A stretch of 23,786 nt of DNA. Origin: Deltaproteobacteria bacterium. GTDB lineage: Bacteria > Myxococcota_A > UBA9160 > JAFDET01. The stretch is taken from assembly GCA_019310195.1 (NCBI GenBank), contig JAFDET010000073.1, forward strand, positions 1-23,786, read 5' to 3'. The position numbers and the translations under genes were made by a program. Of the stretch, positions 6,762 to 14,304 are shown piece after piece (positions within the stretch are counted from its first letter, which is position 1; each line of letters opens with the position of its first letter). A model generated the notes under the pieces. That model worked only from the letters and a program-made list of their open reading frames with translations, did not search any database and had not been told where the DNA came from.

Positions 6762-7451
6762 TCAGGAAGGGCAGTTGGGGCGCTGGGCGCGCCGGCACAT
6801 GTTGCTGGAGAACTTGACGGCCCACGCATCGATCGCGGCGCGCACGTCCGCCCAGTCGTCCATGCCCTTGAACGACTTGCCGCCCACCCGGCGGTCCATG
6901 GCGGCGGCCAGGAGATCGCCGCTCCAGGCATCGGTCAGGCGTCCCTCCAGCGCCGCCTCGCCCACGAATGCGGGCTTCCCCGTGAAGAGGCCCTTGGCCT
7001 CAGCCACGAGGCGCATCTGCGGAATGTACGTGGACACGGTGTCCATGGTGACGTTGCGGTCGCCGAGCCGCGTGATGGCCGCGGTGAAGCGCATCGCGCC
7101 TTCCGTGGGGTGCTGCACGACCGTGAAGTACTTGGACACTTCCTTGTGCGCCGTGGCGTGGAAGTAGTTTGCCAGGGCCTGGCGCTGCTCCGTGCTCAGG
7201 CCGGCCTTGGCGTCTGAGCCGCGCCAGAAGGTGACCGGGTCGATGATGACCTTGTCGTAGCGGGTGAAGTCCGCGTCGGGGCTGATCCAGCGAAGCTGGG
7301 CCTCGCCGCTGCCGCCCGGCTCGAGCTTGCTGTAGTCGTCCAGGAAGCCCTTGCCCTCGCCCGGGTCGGCCCGGCGCGTGGCGCCGCACGCCAGGGCGAG
7401 CGTGAGGATGAGAATGGCGCCGGTAATACGAAGCACGCGGGTCTCCTTCAT
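6762..7451 (-). CDS. DUF3313-type lipoprotein
   Basis: A 229-residue predicted lipoprotein. Residues 1-22 form a type II signal peptide (ITGAILILTLALAC) with Cys22 as the lipidation site. The mature part matches the pattern of DUF3313 proteins: LDDYSKLEPG (near 39-48), YDKVIIDPVTFW (near 66-77), a middle block with LANYFHATAHKEVSKYFTVV, and FTAAITRLGDRN. The function of this family is unknown; members are periplasmic or outer-membrane-attached. The ATG at 7451 is placed by the signal peptide; the ribosome site is weak. It lies 38 bases after the aminotransferase stop, with a small hairpin between. The receptor promoter starts right after its stop, so it is probably not part of the B12 unit, though read-through could reach it. 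Confidence 0.85.
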   Translation of the reverse strand: MKETRVLRITGAILILTLALACGATRRADPGEGKGFLDDYSKLEPGGSGEAQLRWISPDADFTRYDKVIIDPVTFWRGSDAKAGLSTEQRQALANYFHATAHKEVSKYFTVVQHPTEGAMRFTAAITRLGDRNVTMDTVSTYIPQMRLVAEAKGLFTGKPAFVGEAALEGRLTDAWSGDLLAAAMDRRVGGKSFKGMDDWADVRAAIDAWAVKFSSNMCRRAQRPNCPS

Positions 7452-7460
7452 TCGGTAAGA

Positions 7461-7475
7461 CGGGTGTCGCACCCG
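7461..7475. other. Perfect 6-bp hairpin between aminotransferase and lipoprotein genes
   Basis: CGGGTG, a 3-base loop TCG, then CACCCG. It sits in the 38-base gap between the aminotransferase stop and the lipoprotein ATG. There is no T tract on either strand, so it is not a classical intrinsic terminator. It may modulate the message or simply reflect GC-rich sequence. Confidence 0.3.
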
Positions 7476-7489
7476 CACGGGAGCGTGGG

Positions 7490-8584
7490 CTAGCTCACGA
7501 TCGTTCGCAGCGCGGAGGCCAGGCGCTCCACGTTCTCGACTCGCGCGTTGTGACCCATCAGGCCCACGCGCCAGACGCGGCCCGCCAGCTTGCCGAGCCC
7601 GCCGCCGACCTCGATGCCGTGGTCGTCCAGCAGGCTGCGGCGCACGTCGGCCTCGCCGCGCGTCAGGATCGACTCGGGCAGCCGCAGGGTGGTGAGCGGC
7701 GGAAGCCGGTACGCCTCGTCCACCAGGGGCTCGAAGCCCAGCCCTCCCAGGGTTTCGATCAGCGCTGCGGCCGCTTCGCGGTGGCGCCGCTCGCGCGCCT
7801 CCAGACCCTCCTCCTCCACGATGCGCAACGCCTCGCAGAGCGCCGTCACCATGGAGACCGGCGCGGTGTGGTGGTAGACGCGCTCCTGGCCGAAGTAGCC
7901 GGCGAGCAGCGTGAGGTCCAGGTACCAGCTCTGCACGGGCTGTGAGCGGCTCTGGACGCGCTGCATGGCGCGGGCGCTGAAGGAGACGGGGGACAGGCCG
8001 GGCGGACACGACAGGCACTTCTGGGTTCCGCTGTAGGCGGCGTCGATGCCCCACTCGTCGAGGCTCACGCGGATGCCGCCCAGGGAGGTCACGCAGTCCA
8101 GCACCAGCATCACTCCGGCCTCTCGGGCGGCCGCGGCGATGGGCTCCACCGGCTGACACACTCCGGTGGAGGTCTCGGCGTGGACGAAGGCCGCCACCCG
8201 GGGGCGCACGCGGGCCATGGCCTCGGCCATGGCGTCGGGGTCGAGGGGCGTGCCCCACTCGGCCTCCACCCGCGTGACGCGTCCGCCGATGCGCGACGCC
8301 ACCTCGCACATGCGCTCGCCGAAGACGCCGGCTACGCCGACCACCACGTCATCGCCCGGTTCGAGCAGGTTGCAGAGACAGGCCTCCATGCCGGCCGAGC
8401 CCGTGGCCGAGAGCGGCAGGGTCATGGCGTTCTCGGTGCCGAAGATCCGCCGCAGCCGGACCTGGACCTCGTCCACCACAGCCAGGAAGGCGGGGTCGAG
8501 GTGGCCCAGCAGGGGTTGCGCCAGGGCCTGAAGGACGCGTTCGGGCACGTTGGAAGGTCCGGGACCGAGTAGCATGCGGCTCAT
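7490..8584 (-). CDS. Class V aminotransferase, alanine-glyoxylate/serine-pyruvate type
   Basis: A 364-residue PLP enzyme of fold type I, class V. It resembles alanine-glyoxylate or serine-glyoxylate aminotransferases, which move an amino group onto glyoxylate or pyruvate. Visible are the N-terminal LLGPGPSNVPERVLQAL (residues 5-21), the cofactor-cradling SATGSAGMEA (59-68), Asp163 in LDCVTSLGG that binds the pyridine nitrogen, and Lys189 in YSGTQKCLSCPPG that forms the Schiff base. The C-terminal domain includes HHTAPVSMVTALCEALR. The ATG at 8584 gives MSRMLLGPG; an ATG at 8575 is the alternative and family members vary here. Stop is TAG. Only 35 bases separate it from a divergent plus-strand small gene. 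The exact amino donor cannot be told from sequence. Confidence 0.9.
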   Translation of the reverse strand: MSRMLLGPGPSNVPERVLQALAQPLLGHLDPAFLAVVDEVQVRLRRIFGTENAMTLPLSATGSAGMEACLCNLLEPGDDVVVGVAGVFGERMCEVASRIGGRVTRVEAEWGTPLDPDAMAEAMARVRPRVAAFVHAETSTGVCQPVEPIAAAAREAGVMLVLDCVTSLGGIRVSLDEWGIDAAYSGTQKCLSCPPGLSPVSFSARAMQRVQSRSQPVQSWYLDLTLLAGYFGQERVYHHTAPVSMVTALCEALRIVEEEGLEARERRHREAAAALIETLGGLGFEPLVDEAYRLPPLTTLRLPESILTRGEADVRRSLLDDHGIEVGGGLGKLAGRVWRVGLMGHNARVENVERLASALRTIVS

Positions 8585-8619
8585 GGCGCCCAGGGTAGCG
8601 GCAGGGTAGGGTTCGGCGA

Positions 8620-8766
8620 ATGAGGGGTTGGATCCTCGCAGCCGCCGGCCTGGCGGCGCTCGCGGCGGGGGCCTACGCGGTCCTCCGCCCGCCCGCACCC
8701 GGTACCGGCGAGATCGGGGACGAGTCGCGCGCCGAACTCGAGCGCGTGCTCCAGGAATCCCCTTGA
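8620..8766 (+). CDS. Small single-pass membrane protein, unknown
   Basis: A 48-residue reading frame. Residues 4-22 (WILAAAGLAALAAGAYAVL) form one hydrophobic helix, followed by a Pro-rich turn and an acidic amphipathic tail (ESRAELERVLQESP). Its TGA overlaps the TTG start of the dGTPase-like gene (TTGA), the coupling seen through this whole operon, which supports it being real. It is the first gene of the plus-strand unit. I do not recognise a family. Alternatively it is a short leader frame with no product. Confidence 0.55.
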   Translation: MRGWILAAAGLAALAAGAYAVLRPPAPGTGEIGDESRAELERVLQESP

Positions 8767-9908
8767 TCCGAACGCGCGAGCATCTGGAGGCCGAGGAGCG
8801 CGAGCGCCTGGCGCCGTGTGCGGCACGGGCCGCGGAGTCGTTGGGGCGTGTGGTTTTCGAGACCGCCCATCCCTACCGGACTGCCTTCCAGCGGGATCGC
8901 GACCGCGTGCTCCACTCCCGGGCATTCCGGCGCCTGGAGTACAAGACCCAGGTCTTCGTGCCCCACGAGGGCGACCACTACCGCAACCGCCTGACCCATA
9001 CGCTGGAGGGCGCACAGATCGCGCGCACCATCGCGCGCACCCTGTGCCTGAACCAGGACCTGGCCGAGGCCGTGGTCCTGGCCCATGACCTGGGCCACAC
9101 CCCTTTCGGCCACGCCGGCGAGCGCGTCCTGGCCGACTTGATGAAGGACCAGGGCGGGTTCGACCACAATCGCCAGAGCCTGCGGGTCGTGGACCTGCTG
9201 GAGGAGCGCTACCCCGGGTTTCGCGGTCTCAACCTCACCATGGAGACGCGCGAGGGCATCCTGAAGCACGGCCACCCGTGGGAGCACCCCATCCCGCTTC
9301 CGCCCGAGACGCCGCACCCCTCGTTGGAAGCCCGCGTGGCCGATTTTGCCGATGAGATCGCCTACACGAACCACGATCTGGACGACGGGCTGCGCTCGGG
9401 GCTGCTGGAGCGCGATCAGCTCGAAGAGGTGGGCCTGTGGCGCGAAGTCCGGCGCGAGACCGAGGTGCGCGTGGGCAAGGCCAGCCGCCGGGTGCTGGAT
9501 GCCCAGACCATCGTGAGTCTGATCAACCGCCTGGTGACCGACCTGGTCGAGGAGACCGATCGCCGCGTGGCCGGGACGGTGAGTATCGACTCGGTGCGAA
9601 GCTCGGCCGCGCCGCTGGTCGGCTTCTCGCCGGAGGTCGAGCGCGGTGCGCTGCAGCTCAAACGCTTCCTGAGCACGCGCCTCTACCAGCACCATCAGGT
9701 CGTGCGCGCCGTGCGCAAGGGAGAACGGGTGCTGAGTGAACTCTTCGCCGTGTACCGGGACGATCCGGCCCGGCTTCCGCCCCACGTGGTGACCCGCTTC
9801 GAGGTGGACGGTCCGGCCCGGGCCGTTGCGGACTACATTGCAGGCATGACCGACCGCTTTGCCCTGGACGAGCACCGCAAGCTCCTGGATCCCCATGAGC
9901 CCGTCTGA
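8763..9908 (+). CDS. Deoxyguanosinetriphosphate triphosphohydrolase-like HD protein
   Basis: A 381-residue HD-domain hydrolase of the dGTPase type. The family releases triphosphate from dNTPs, lowering pools or clearing damaged nucleotides. Metal site: His79 in RLTHTLEGAQ, His108-Asp109 in LAHDLGHTPFGHAGE, and Asp197 in FADEIAYTNHDLDD. The N-terminal RDRVLHSRAFRRLEYKTQVF is diagnostic. Length suits the shorter, dGTPase-like type 2 branch rather than the longer E. coli Dgt. The TTG at 8763 is chosen because AGGA lies 6 bases upstream and the stop of the small gene overlaps; the open frame further upstream is the shadow of that gene. Second gene of the plus-strand operon, overlapping cutA by 14 bases. 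Substrate preference is unknown. Confidence 0.92.
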   Translation: MIRTREHLEAEERERLAPCAARAAESLGRVVFETAHPYRTAFQRDRDRVLHSRAFRRLEYKTQVFVPHEGDHYRNRLTHTLEGAQIARTIARTLCLNQDLAEAVVLAHDLGHTPFGHAGERVLADLMKDQGGFDHNRQSLRVVDLLEERYPGFRGLNLTMETREGILKHGHPWEHPIPLPPETPHPSLEARVADFADEIAYTNHDLDDGLRSGLLERDQLEEVGLWREVRRETEVRVGKASRRVLDAQTIVSLINRLVTDLVEETDRRVAGTVSIDSVRSSAAPLVGFSPEVERGALQLKRFLSTRLYQHHQVVRAVRKGERVLSELFAVYRDDPARLPPHVVTRFEVDGPARAVADYIAGMTDRFALDEHRKLLDPHEPV

Positions 9909-10227
9909 TGCCGACGTTCGTGTGGTGCTGGTGACCGCGCCCGACGCCGAGACGGGCGGGCGCCTGGCGCGTGCTTTGGTGGACGAGCACCTGGCGGCGT
10001 GCGCCAACCTGGTTCCGGGTGTGCGCTCCATCTATCGCTGGGAGGGACGCGTGCAGGAGGACGATGAAGTGCTCCTGGTGATCAAGACCACGGCCGAGCG
10101 CGAAGCCGCACTGTGCGAGCGCGTGTCCAGCCTGCATCCCTATGACCTGCCCGAGGTCCTGGCGCTGCCGGTCGTGGGCGGGAGCGATGCGTATCGTGAA
10201 TGGGTGCGCCGCGAGGTGGCGCTGTGA
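9895..10227 (+). CDS. cutA: Divalent cation tolerance protein CutA
   Basis: A 110-residue CutA1-family protein, a small trimeric ferredoxin-like fold found in all kingdoms and linked, loosely, to copper tolerance. The signature runs through ACANLVPGVRSIYRWEGRVQ (residues 35-54), DDEVLLVIKTT, and HPYDLPEVLALPV (81-93). The ATG at 9895 lies inside the end of the dGTPase gene. The frame is open for 36 more bases upstream, but the internal ATG gives the normal family length. Its TGA overlaps the GTG of the next frame (GTGA). No metal transporter or metal regulator is nearby, so a metal role is not supported by context. Confidence 0.95.
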   Translation: MSPSDADVRVVLVTAPDAETGGRLARALVDEHLAACANLVPGVRSIYRWEGRVQEDDEVLLVIKTTAEREAALCERVSSLHPYDLPEVLALPVVGGSDAYREWVRREVAL

Positions 10228-10382
10228 GCCTGGCCGATGCCCTGGAGCGGGCGGCCAGCGCGCTGCCTGACGCCGCGGACGCGATCCGCGATGCCAACGG
10301 TGACGCCGATCGCGTGTTGGAGGCGCTCCCGCCCCAGGCTGCGGCCGAGGTGCTGGCCTGGCTGCTGACCGAGGACGCCTAG
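10224..10382 (+). CDS. N-terminal piece of an amber-interrupted gene of unknown function
   Basis: A 52-residue frame starting with a GTG that overlaps the cutA stop. It is alanine-rich and helical (SLADALERAASALPD, then VLEALPPQAAAEVLAWLLTEDA) and ends at TAG (10380-10382). The same reading frame continues without shift as AAAELADAWSVNAAAG into the 316-residue frame at 10413. There is no ribosome site or spacer after the TAG. The simplest reading is one gene of about 369 codons with one in-frame amber codon, caused by mutation, a base-call error or read-through. A free-standing small protein is less likely. Function unknown. Confidence 0.55.
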   Translation: MSLADALERAASALPDAADAIRDANGDADRVLEALPPQAAAEVLAWLLTEDA

Positions 10383-10412
10383 GCGGCCGCCGAGCTGGCC
10401 GACGCGTGGTCG

Positions 10413-11363
10413 GTGAACGCCGCCGCCGGGCCGGTGCTCGACGCCCTGGACGAAGCAGCGCTCGGCAAGCCGGCGCGCAAGCTATTGCGCAAGACGCGAC
10501 ACCGCCTGCGCTCCCGCGGCGTGACACTGGCCGAGTCGGCGCCGGAGCCGCGGGTGGCCCGACCGCCGGGAGGCGGCGAGGAGCCGCTGGAGGCGGCCCT
10601 GATCTCGCCGTACGATCCGACCGGCGCGCGCATGGTGACCCTGGTAGAGGCCAACCCCAGCGGCGGCGCGCGCATCTTTCAGGTGATCACCGACGCGCGG
10701 CGCGGGATCCTGGAATGCCGCGTCTACGGAACCAGCCGCGGCAAGGCGCGGCGCTTTGCCCGTGAGCTGGAGACGCGCGAGCGTTTCGGCGGGGTCGAGG
10801 CGCCGCCGGCCGCGGTGCGCGCGTGGCTGGGGCGCTGCTCCGCGCGTCAGGCGGCGGACCGCTCGCTGCCGCGGGAGTTCGCCGAGTGGCGCTCGGCGCT
10901 GACTGGGGACGGACCTACGCCCGGCGCGCTGGCTCGTGAGGCCCTGGGCGGAGAGGCTTCGGCCCGGGGCGCCGTGGAGCTGATTCGCGAGCGGACCATC
11001 GGACCCTGGCTTCCGGCCGGCGAATCCCTGCGCGAGGTGGCCGAGAAGCTCCAAGAGCTGGAGAAGGGCACGATCATCGTCTCCGGCGGGCAGAAGCTCG
11101 CCCAAATCGAAGAGATCCTGGACGGCGCGATCGATACCATCTTCGATGAGGACGAGGCGGCGCGCGTGGCCGAGTGGCTCGACGAGACCGCCTATCTACT
11201 CTGGAAGCAGGATCGCGACGAGGATGCCCGGGCCTGCCTGGCAGCCGGCTCCGACCGCGAGGTGAGGCGAACGATCCTGGAGGTGGCGCTGGAGCCCGTG
11301 CTGGCGCGCCTGCGAGGATCGGAACAGGAACAGGAGGCGGACTCCTTGGTGGTCAAGCCGTGA
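10413..11363 (+). CDS. Unknown protein, main part downstream of in-frame amber codon
   Basis: A 316-residue reading frame from the first possible start (GTG 10413) after the amber codon. No Shine-Dalgarno precedes it, which again points to a longer gene beginning at 10224. Visible parts: a basic helical segment (KPARKLLRKTRHRLRSRGV, near residues 20-38), a low-complexity Pro/Gly/Glu linker, a likely beta-rich domain (ALISPYDPTGARMVTLVEAN and ARIFQVITDARRGILECRVY, about 63-106), and a helical C-terminal half with acidic patches (EILDGAIDTIFDEDEAARVAEW). No signal peptide or membrane segment, so probably cytoplasmic. The basic segment could bind nucleic acid. Its TGA overlaps the GTG of the next gene. 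I do not recognise the family; it should be read with its two downstream neighbours. Confidence 0.75.
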   Translation: MNAAAGPVLDALDEAALGKPARKLLRKTRHRLRSRGVTLAESAPEPRVARPPGGGEEPLEAALISPYDPTGARMVTLVEANPSGGARIFQVITDARRGILECRVYGTSRGKARRFARELETRERFGGVEAPPAAVRAWLGRCSARQAADRSLPREFAEWRSALTGDGPTPGALAREALGGEASARGAVELIRERTIGPWLPAGESLREVAEKLQELEKGTIIVSGGQKLAQIEEILDGAIDTIFDEDEAARVAEWLDETAYLLWKQDRDEDARACLAAGSDREVRRTILEVALEPVLARLRGSEQEQEADSLVVKP

Positions 11364-11713
11364 GCCTCCTGGCACAGGGACGAATCTGGCGCGCTGAGCT
11401 GTCCAAGGATGGCAGTGCGGTGGTGTTGGCGCCCCAGCGGGACGGCCTGCCGGAGGAGCTCTCGGAGCTCCGCGAGCTGCGGGTCGAGGTTCCGTTGGAG
11501 CGTTGGAATGCAGTGGTGAAACACGCCTGGTCGGATCGAAAGCTTCTGGGTGGTGTGCTGCTGGACTTTGCGAGCCCCAAGGAGCACGTGGCCGCCGCGA
11601 TGGCGCGGGACCGCGTGTGGGTGGAGCTGGCGCGCGTCGTGATCGACGCGACGGCGGCGCTCGTAGAGGGCAGGCACCTGGTGCTCGAGCCGGCCTCGAA
11701 AGGAAACCAATGA
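11360..11713 (+). CDS. Unknown 117-residue cytoplasmic protein
   Basis: Starts at a GTG that overlaps the preceding TGA (GTGA) and ends with a TGA that overlaps the next ATG (ATGA), so it is locked between two other unknown genes. The protein (SLLAQGRIWRAELSKDGSAV at the start) looks like a beta-rich first half, with paired strands such as RIWRAEL and AVVLAP, and a helical second half (EHVAAAMARDRVWVELARVV). No signal peptide, membrane span or metal-binding cysteines. The frame is open further upstream, but that is the shadow of the previous gene. Family not recognised. Its coupling suggests a partner of the 864-residue protein downstream. Confidence 0.75.
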   Translation: MSLLAQGRIWRAELSKDGSAVVLAPQRDGLPEELSELRELRVEVPLERWNAVVKHAWSDRKLLGGVLLDFASPKEHVAAAMARDRVWVELARVVIDATAALVEGRHLVLEPASKGNQ

Positions 11714-14304
11714 GACGCCGATTTGGACGCAAGCGGGGCGGAGACGGACGCGCCCCCATTGACGCGGGCAATGCCTTCGCGCGCATCGTGGAGGCGGGGC
11801 TCGTGCCCGCCGCCGAGCTCACGCCCTTTACGCTGGAGGGCGTTCCGGAAGCCTTCGCTGCGCTGGGCTCGGCCGAGATCGACGGCCGGCACGTGCTGGT
11901 GGCCTTCTCGCCGCGTTCGGGCGCCGACGCCTTGCTGGCGGCGCTGGCGGCCGGCGGCGAGCGGCTGGCCGAGGGCGGCACGGCCTACGCCGTGGCTCCC
12001 TGCTTTGCGGCGGGCGCACGCCGCATCCTGGGCCTGGCCGCGCCCCGCGCCTTCCAGCTGGAGACCCGCGAAGCGGCGAGTCTGGGCAGCGCGGGAGCGG
12101 CCGAAGCCGAGGTCCTGGACGAGATCCTGGTACTGCCTCCCAGCCGGGTCGCTTCGCGCATCTCTGATCGCGCCGAGCACGAGCTGTTCGTGCGCGCCGC
12201 CCAGGGGCTGGCCGGACTGGCCGCCAAGCACGGCGGCTCCGTGCGAGGCGCGGGCTCCGCCGTGGAGCTGATCCTACTGGCGCGCCGCGTGGCGGCGCTG
12301 CGGGCGGACCTCGTGCTGGATGCCTTCGTGCCGCGTCGTTCCAGCGACCGGCTGCACGACGTCGACCTGGCCGACGTCCTGGACCGGCTGGAGGGTCAGC
12401 TGCGCAAGCACCTGAACGACCGCAAGGCGCGTGATGGTGACGAGGGGCTGCGCGCCCGCGCCATCGATGCAAGCGCCGCGACGGCGCAGCTTCGCTCGGT
12501 GGTGCGCTGGCCGCTGCCGGGCAGCGACCCGGAGGTGCTGGACTTCCTGGGCATCGATCCGAACGGACACCCGGTGGCGGGCGCGATCCGCAAGCGGCTG
12601 TCGATCGATACGCTCGGGGCCGTGGTCGACTCCGTGCTCGCACTGCGCGCTGCACTGCCGGCGCTGCTGGCGGGCGAGGCGCCTCCGGTCCGCCTCGAGA
12701 CGCCCAAGCTGCTGCTGGTGGCGGACCGCTTCGACGACGCGGCGCTGAATGCGCTGGCGGAGCTCTCGCTGGCGGTGGATCGATTGCCGCTGGGTGGCGC
12801 CGCACCGGAAACCGTGAGCGAGGGACGAGTGCCCGGTGGCCAGCGCCGTCGCCGTCGCCGTCGCGGAGGACGCAGTGATCGGGAAGAGACCGCAGCGGTC
12901 CGCAGTGACGGGCCCGAAGAGGTCGAGACCCGGGAGGAGAAGCCGGCGCCCGTGGAGGCGACGCCCCGCTTTGCGGAGCTGACGGCCTTCGATCTGACCG
13001 ACGAGGATGGCGCCGACGAGCGGCCGCGCCGGGGTCGACGCCGGGGCCGGCGCCGTCGCGGCGGCCAGGGTGAGGGCGGTGCGGAGGTGGCCGGGGAAGG
13101 AGACGCCGAGCCCGAGCGTGACGCGGAGCGGCCCCGAGGTCGGGGCCGCGGACGGGGGCGTGGGCGCAGCCGCGAGCCGGCGGCCGAGGCCGAGAAGACC
13201 GAGGATCGGGCCGGGCTGGAGGATCGGCTCGAGGTGGCGTCCGTCGAGGACGTGGTGGCTCGCGAGGAGGAAGCCGATGCCGAGGCGGATGCGGAGGCCG
13301 AGGCCGCCGCGGCACCGCCCGTCGACGTGCCCGAGGTCGAGGAGCCGCCGCTGCTGGAGCGGCCGCGCCGGGCGGCGATCGTGGCGCACGCGGATCGCGA
13401 GTCGATCGCAGCCGCCGCGCTGCTGGCACGCGAGGTGCGCACCCTGGAGGGCCTGTGGATCTACCCTCAGGACGAGCTGATGACGTTCTTCCGCAGCGTC
13501 GCGACGGACCTGAGGGACGACGTTCCCATCATCGTGATCGGCTTCACTGCGAGCCCGGCGCGAGACGTGCTCCAGGCGGTGTCGCTCTACCGCGGGCGTC
13601 TGGCCTGGTTCGACCATCACGACTGGCCGCCCGAGGACTTGGGCGCCCTGCGCGAGCTGCTGAGTGAAGAGGTGGTCAACGTGGAGCCGGGGCTGGACAC
13701 GCCGCTGCCCATGGTGGTTCGCACCTGCACGCGGCGCAGTCGCTTCTCGGACAAGCTGGTGGACCTGGCTGCGGCCCGCTTCTCGGAGCACGACTTCACG
13801 CGCTGGGGCCGGGTCTGGTGGTCGCGGCTGGGCGACCTGGCCGGCCAGTCGGGGGACCGGCGCTCGGCCATCGAAGGCCTGCTGGCGGGGCGCCCGAGCG
13901 ACCTGGCGCGTCAGGCGGCTCGCGTAGAGCCGCCCGCGTACCCGCCGGAAGTGGCCTGGGTGAGCGATCGCGACTTCGTGCTGGAGCACTTCGCCGGCTA
14001 CACCATGGTGCTGGTTCCGGTGCAGCCGGACCTCCAGCTCCACATGGCGGCCCGGATTGCGCGAGAGCGAGCCGGCGCCGAGCTGTCGCTGGCCTGGCAC
14101 GAAGGCGGGGATCTCATGGTGCTCGGCGGGGACGACCGTCTGGAGCTGACGTCCATGGTGGCTCACCTGGCCAACAAACAGGAGTGGATCGAGGCGCTTC
14201 CGACGGATGACCACGTCGCGCGCTTCCGCGTGCGTCAGCTCTCCGAGCACGTCGACGACGTGGTCGCCGAGATCGCGATGGGCCGCTCGATCCTCGAGGG
14301 CTGA
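11710..14304 (+). CDS. Large protein with arginine-rich linkers and a divergent DHH-phosphoesterase-like C-terminal domain
   Basis: An 864-residue protein in three parts. Residues 1-370: a globular N-terminal region I do not recognise, starting with a basic tail (RRRFGRKRGG). Residues about 375-550: a disordered linker with three arginine clusters (seven Arg in a row at 379-385; RPRRGRRRGRRRRGG at 438-452; RG repeats at 474-486) and an acidic run (517-536). These resemble RNA-binding RGG tracts. Residues 553-864: a DHH-superfamily-like domain with HADRESIAA (560-568) and WFDHHDW (633-639). The DHH family hydrolyses oligonucleotides, cyclic dinucleotides or pyrophosphate. Motif I has Glu where an Asp is usual, and the expected Asp of motif II is replaced (VIGFTAS), so catalysis may be lost or altered. 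ATG overlaps the previous stop; the TGA overlaps queE by one base. Confidence 0.85.
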   Translation: MRRRFGRKRGGDGRAPIDAGNAFARIVEAGLVPAAELTPFTLEGVPEAFAALGSAEIDGRHVLVAFSPRSGADALLAALAAGGERLAEGGTAYAVAPCFAAGARRILGLAAPRAFQLETREAASLGSAGAAEAEVLDEILVLPPSRVASRISDRAEHELFVRAAQGLAGLAAKHGGSVRGAGSAVELILLARRVAALRADLVLDAFVPRRSSDRLHDVDLADVLDRLEGQLRKHLNDRKARDGDEGLRARAIDASAATAQLRSVVRWPLPGSDPEVLDFLGIDPNGHPVAGAIRKRLSIDTLGAVVDSVLALRAALPALLAGEAPPVRLETPKLLLVADRFDDAALNALAELSLAVDRLPLGGAAPETVSEGRVPGGQRRRRRRRGGRSDREETAAVRSDGPEEVETREEKPAPVEATPRFAELTAFDLTDEDGADERPRRGRRRGRRRRGGQGEGGAEVAGEGDAEPERDAERPRGRGRGRGRGRSREPAAEAEKTEDRAGLEDRLEVASVEDVVAREEEADAEADAEAEAAAAPPVDVPEVEEPPLLERPRRAAIVAHADRESIAAAALLAREVRTLEGLWIYPQDELMTFFRSVATDLRDDVPIIVIGFTASPARDVLQAVSLYRGRLAWFDHHDWPPEDLGALRELLSEEVVNVEPGLDTPLPMVVRTCTRRSRFSDKLVDLAAARFSEHDFTRWGRVWWSRLGDLAGQSGDRRSAIEGLLAGRPSDLARQAARVEPPAYPPEVAWVSDRDFVLEHFAGYTMVLVPVQPDLQLHMAARIARERAGAELSLAWHEGGDLMVLGGDDRLELTSMVAHLANKQEWIEALPTDDHVARFRVRQLSEHVDDVVAEIAMGRSILEG

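Noticed and set aside
10224..10412. The 52-residue frame as a small antitoxin-like gene followed by a separate toxin gene
   Set aside because: The next gene continues in the same reading frame with no ribosome site, and the sequences read as one alanine-rich helical region broken by TAG; no toxin motif is visible.
12838..13180. Arginine-codon repeats as a DNA satellite or CRISPR-like array
   Set aside because: The repetition is short and irregular, stays in frame with the DHH-like gene and encodes Arg/Gly clusters; there are no regular spacers.
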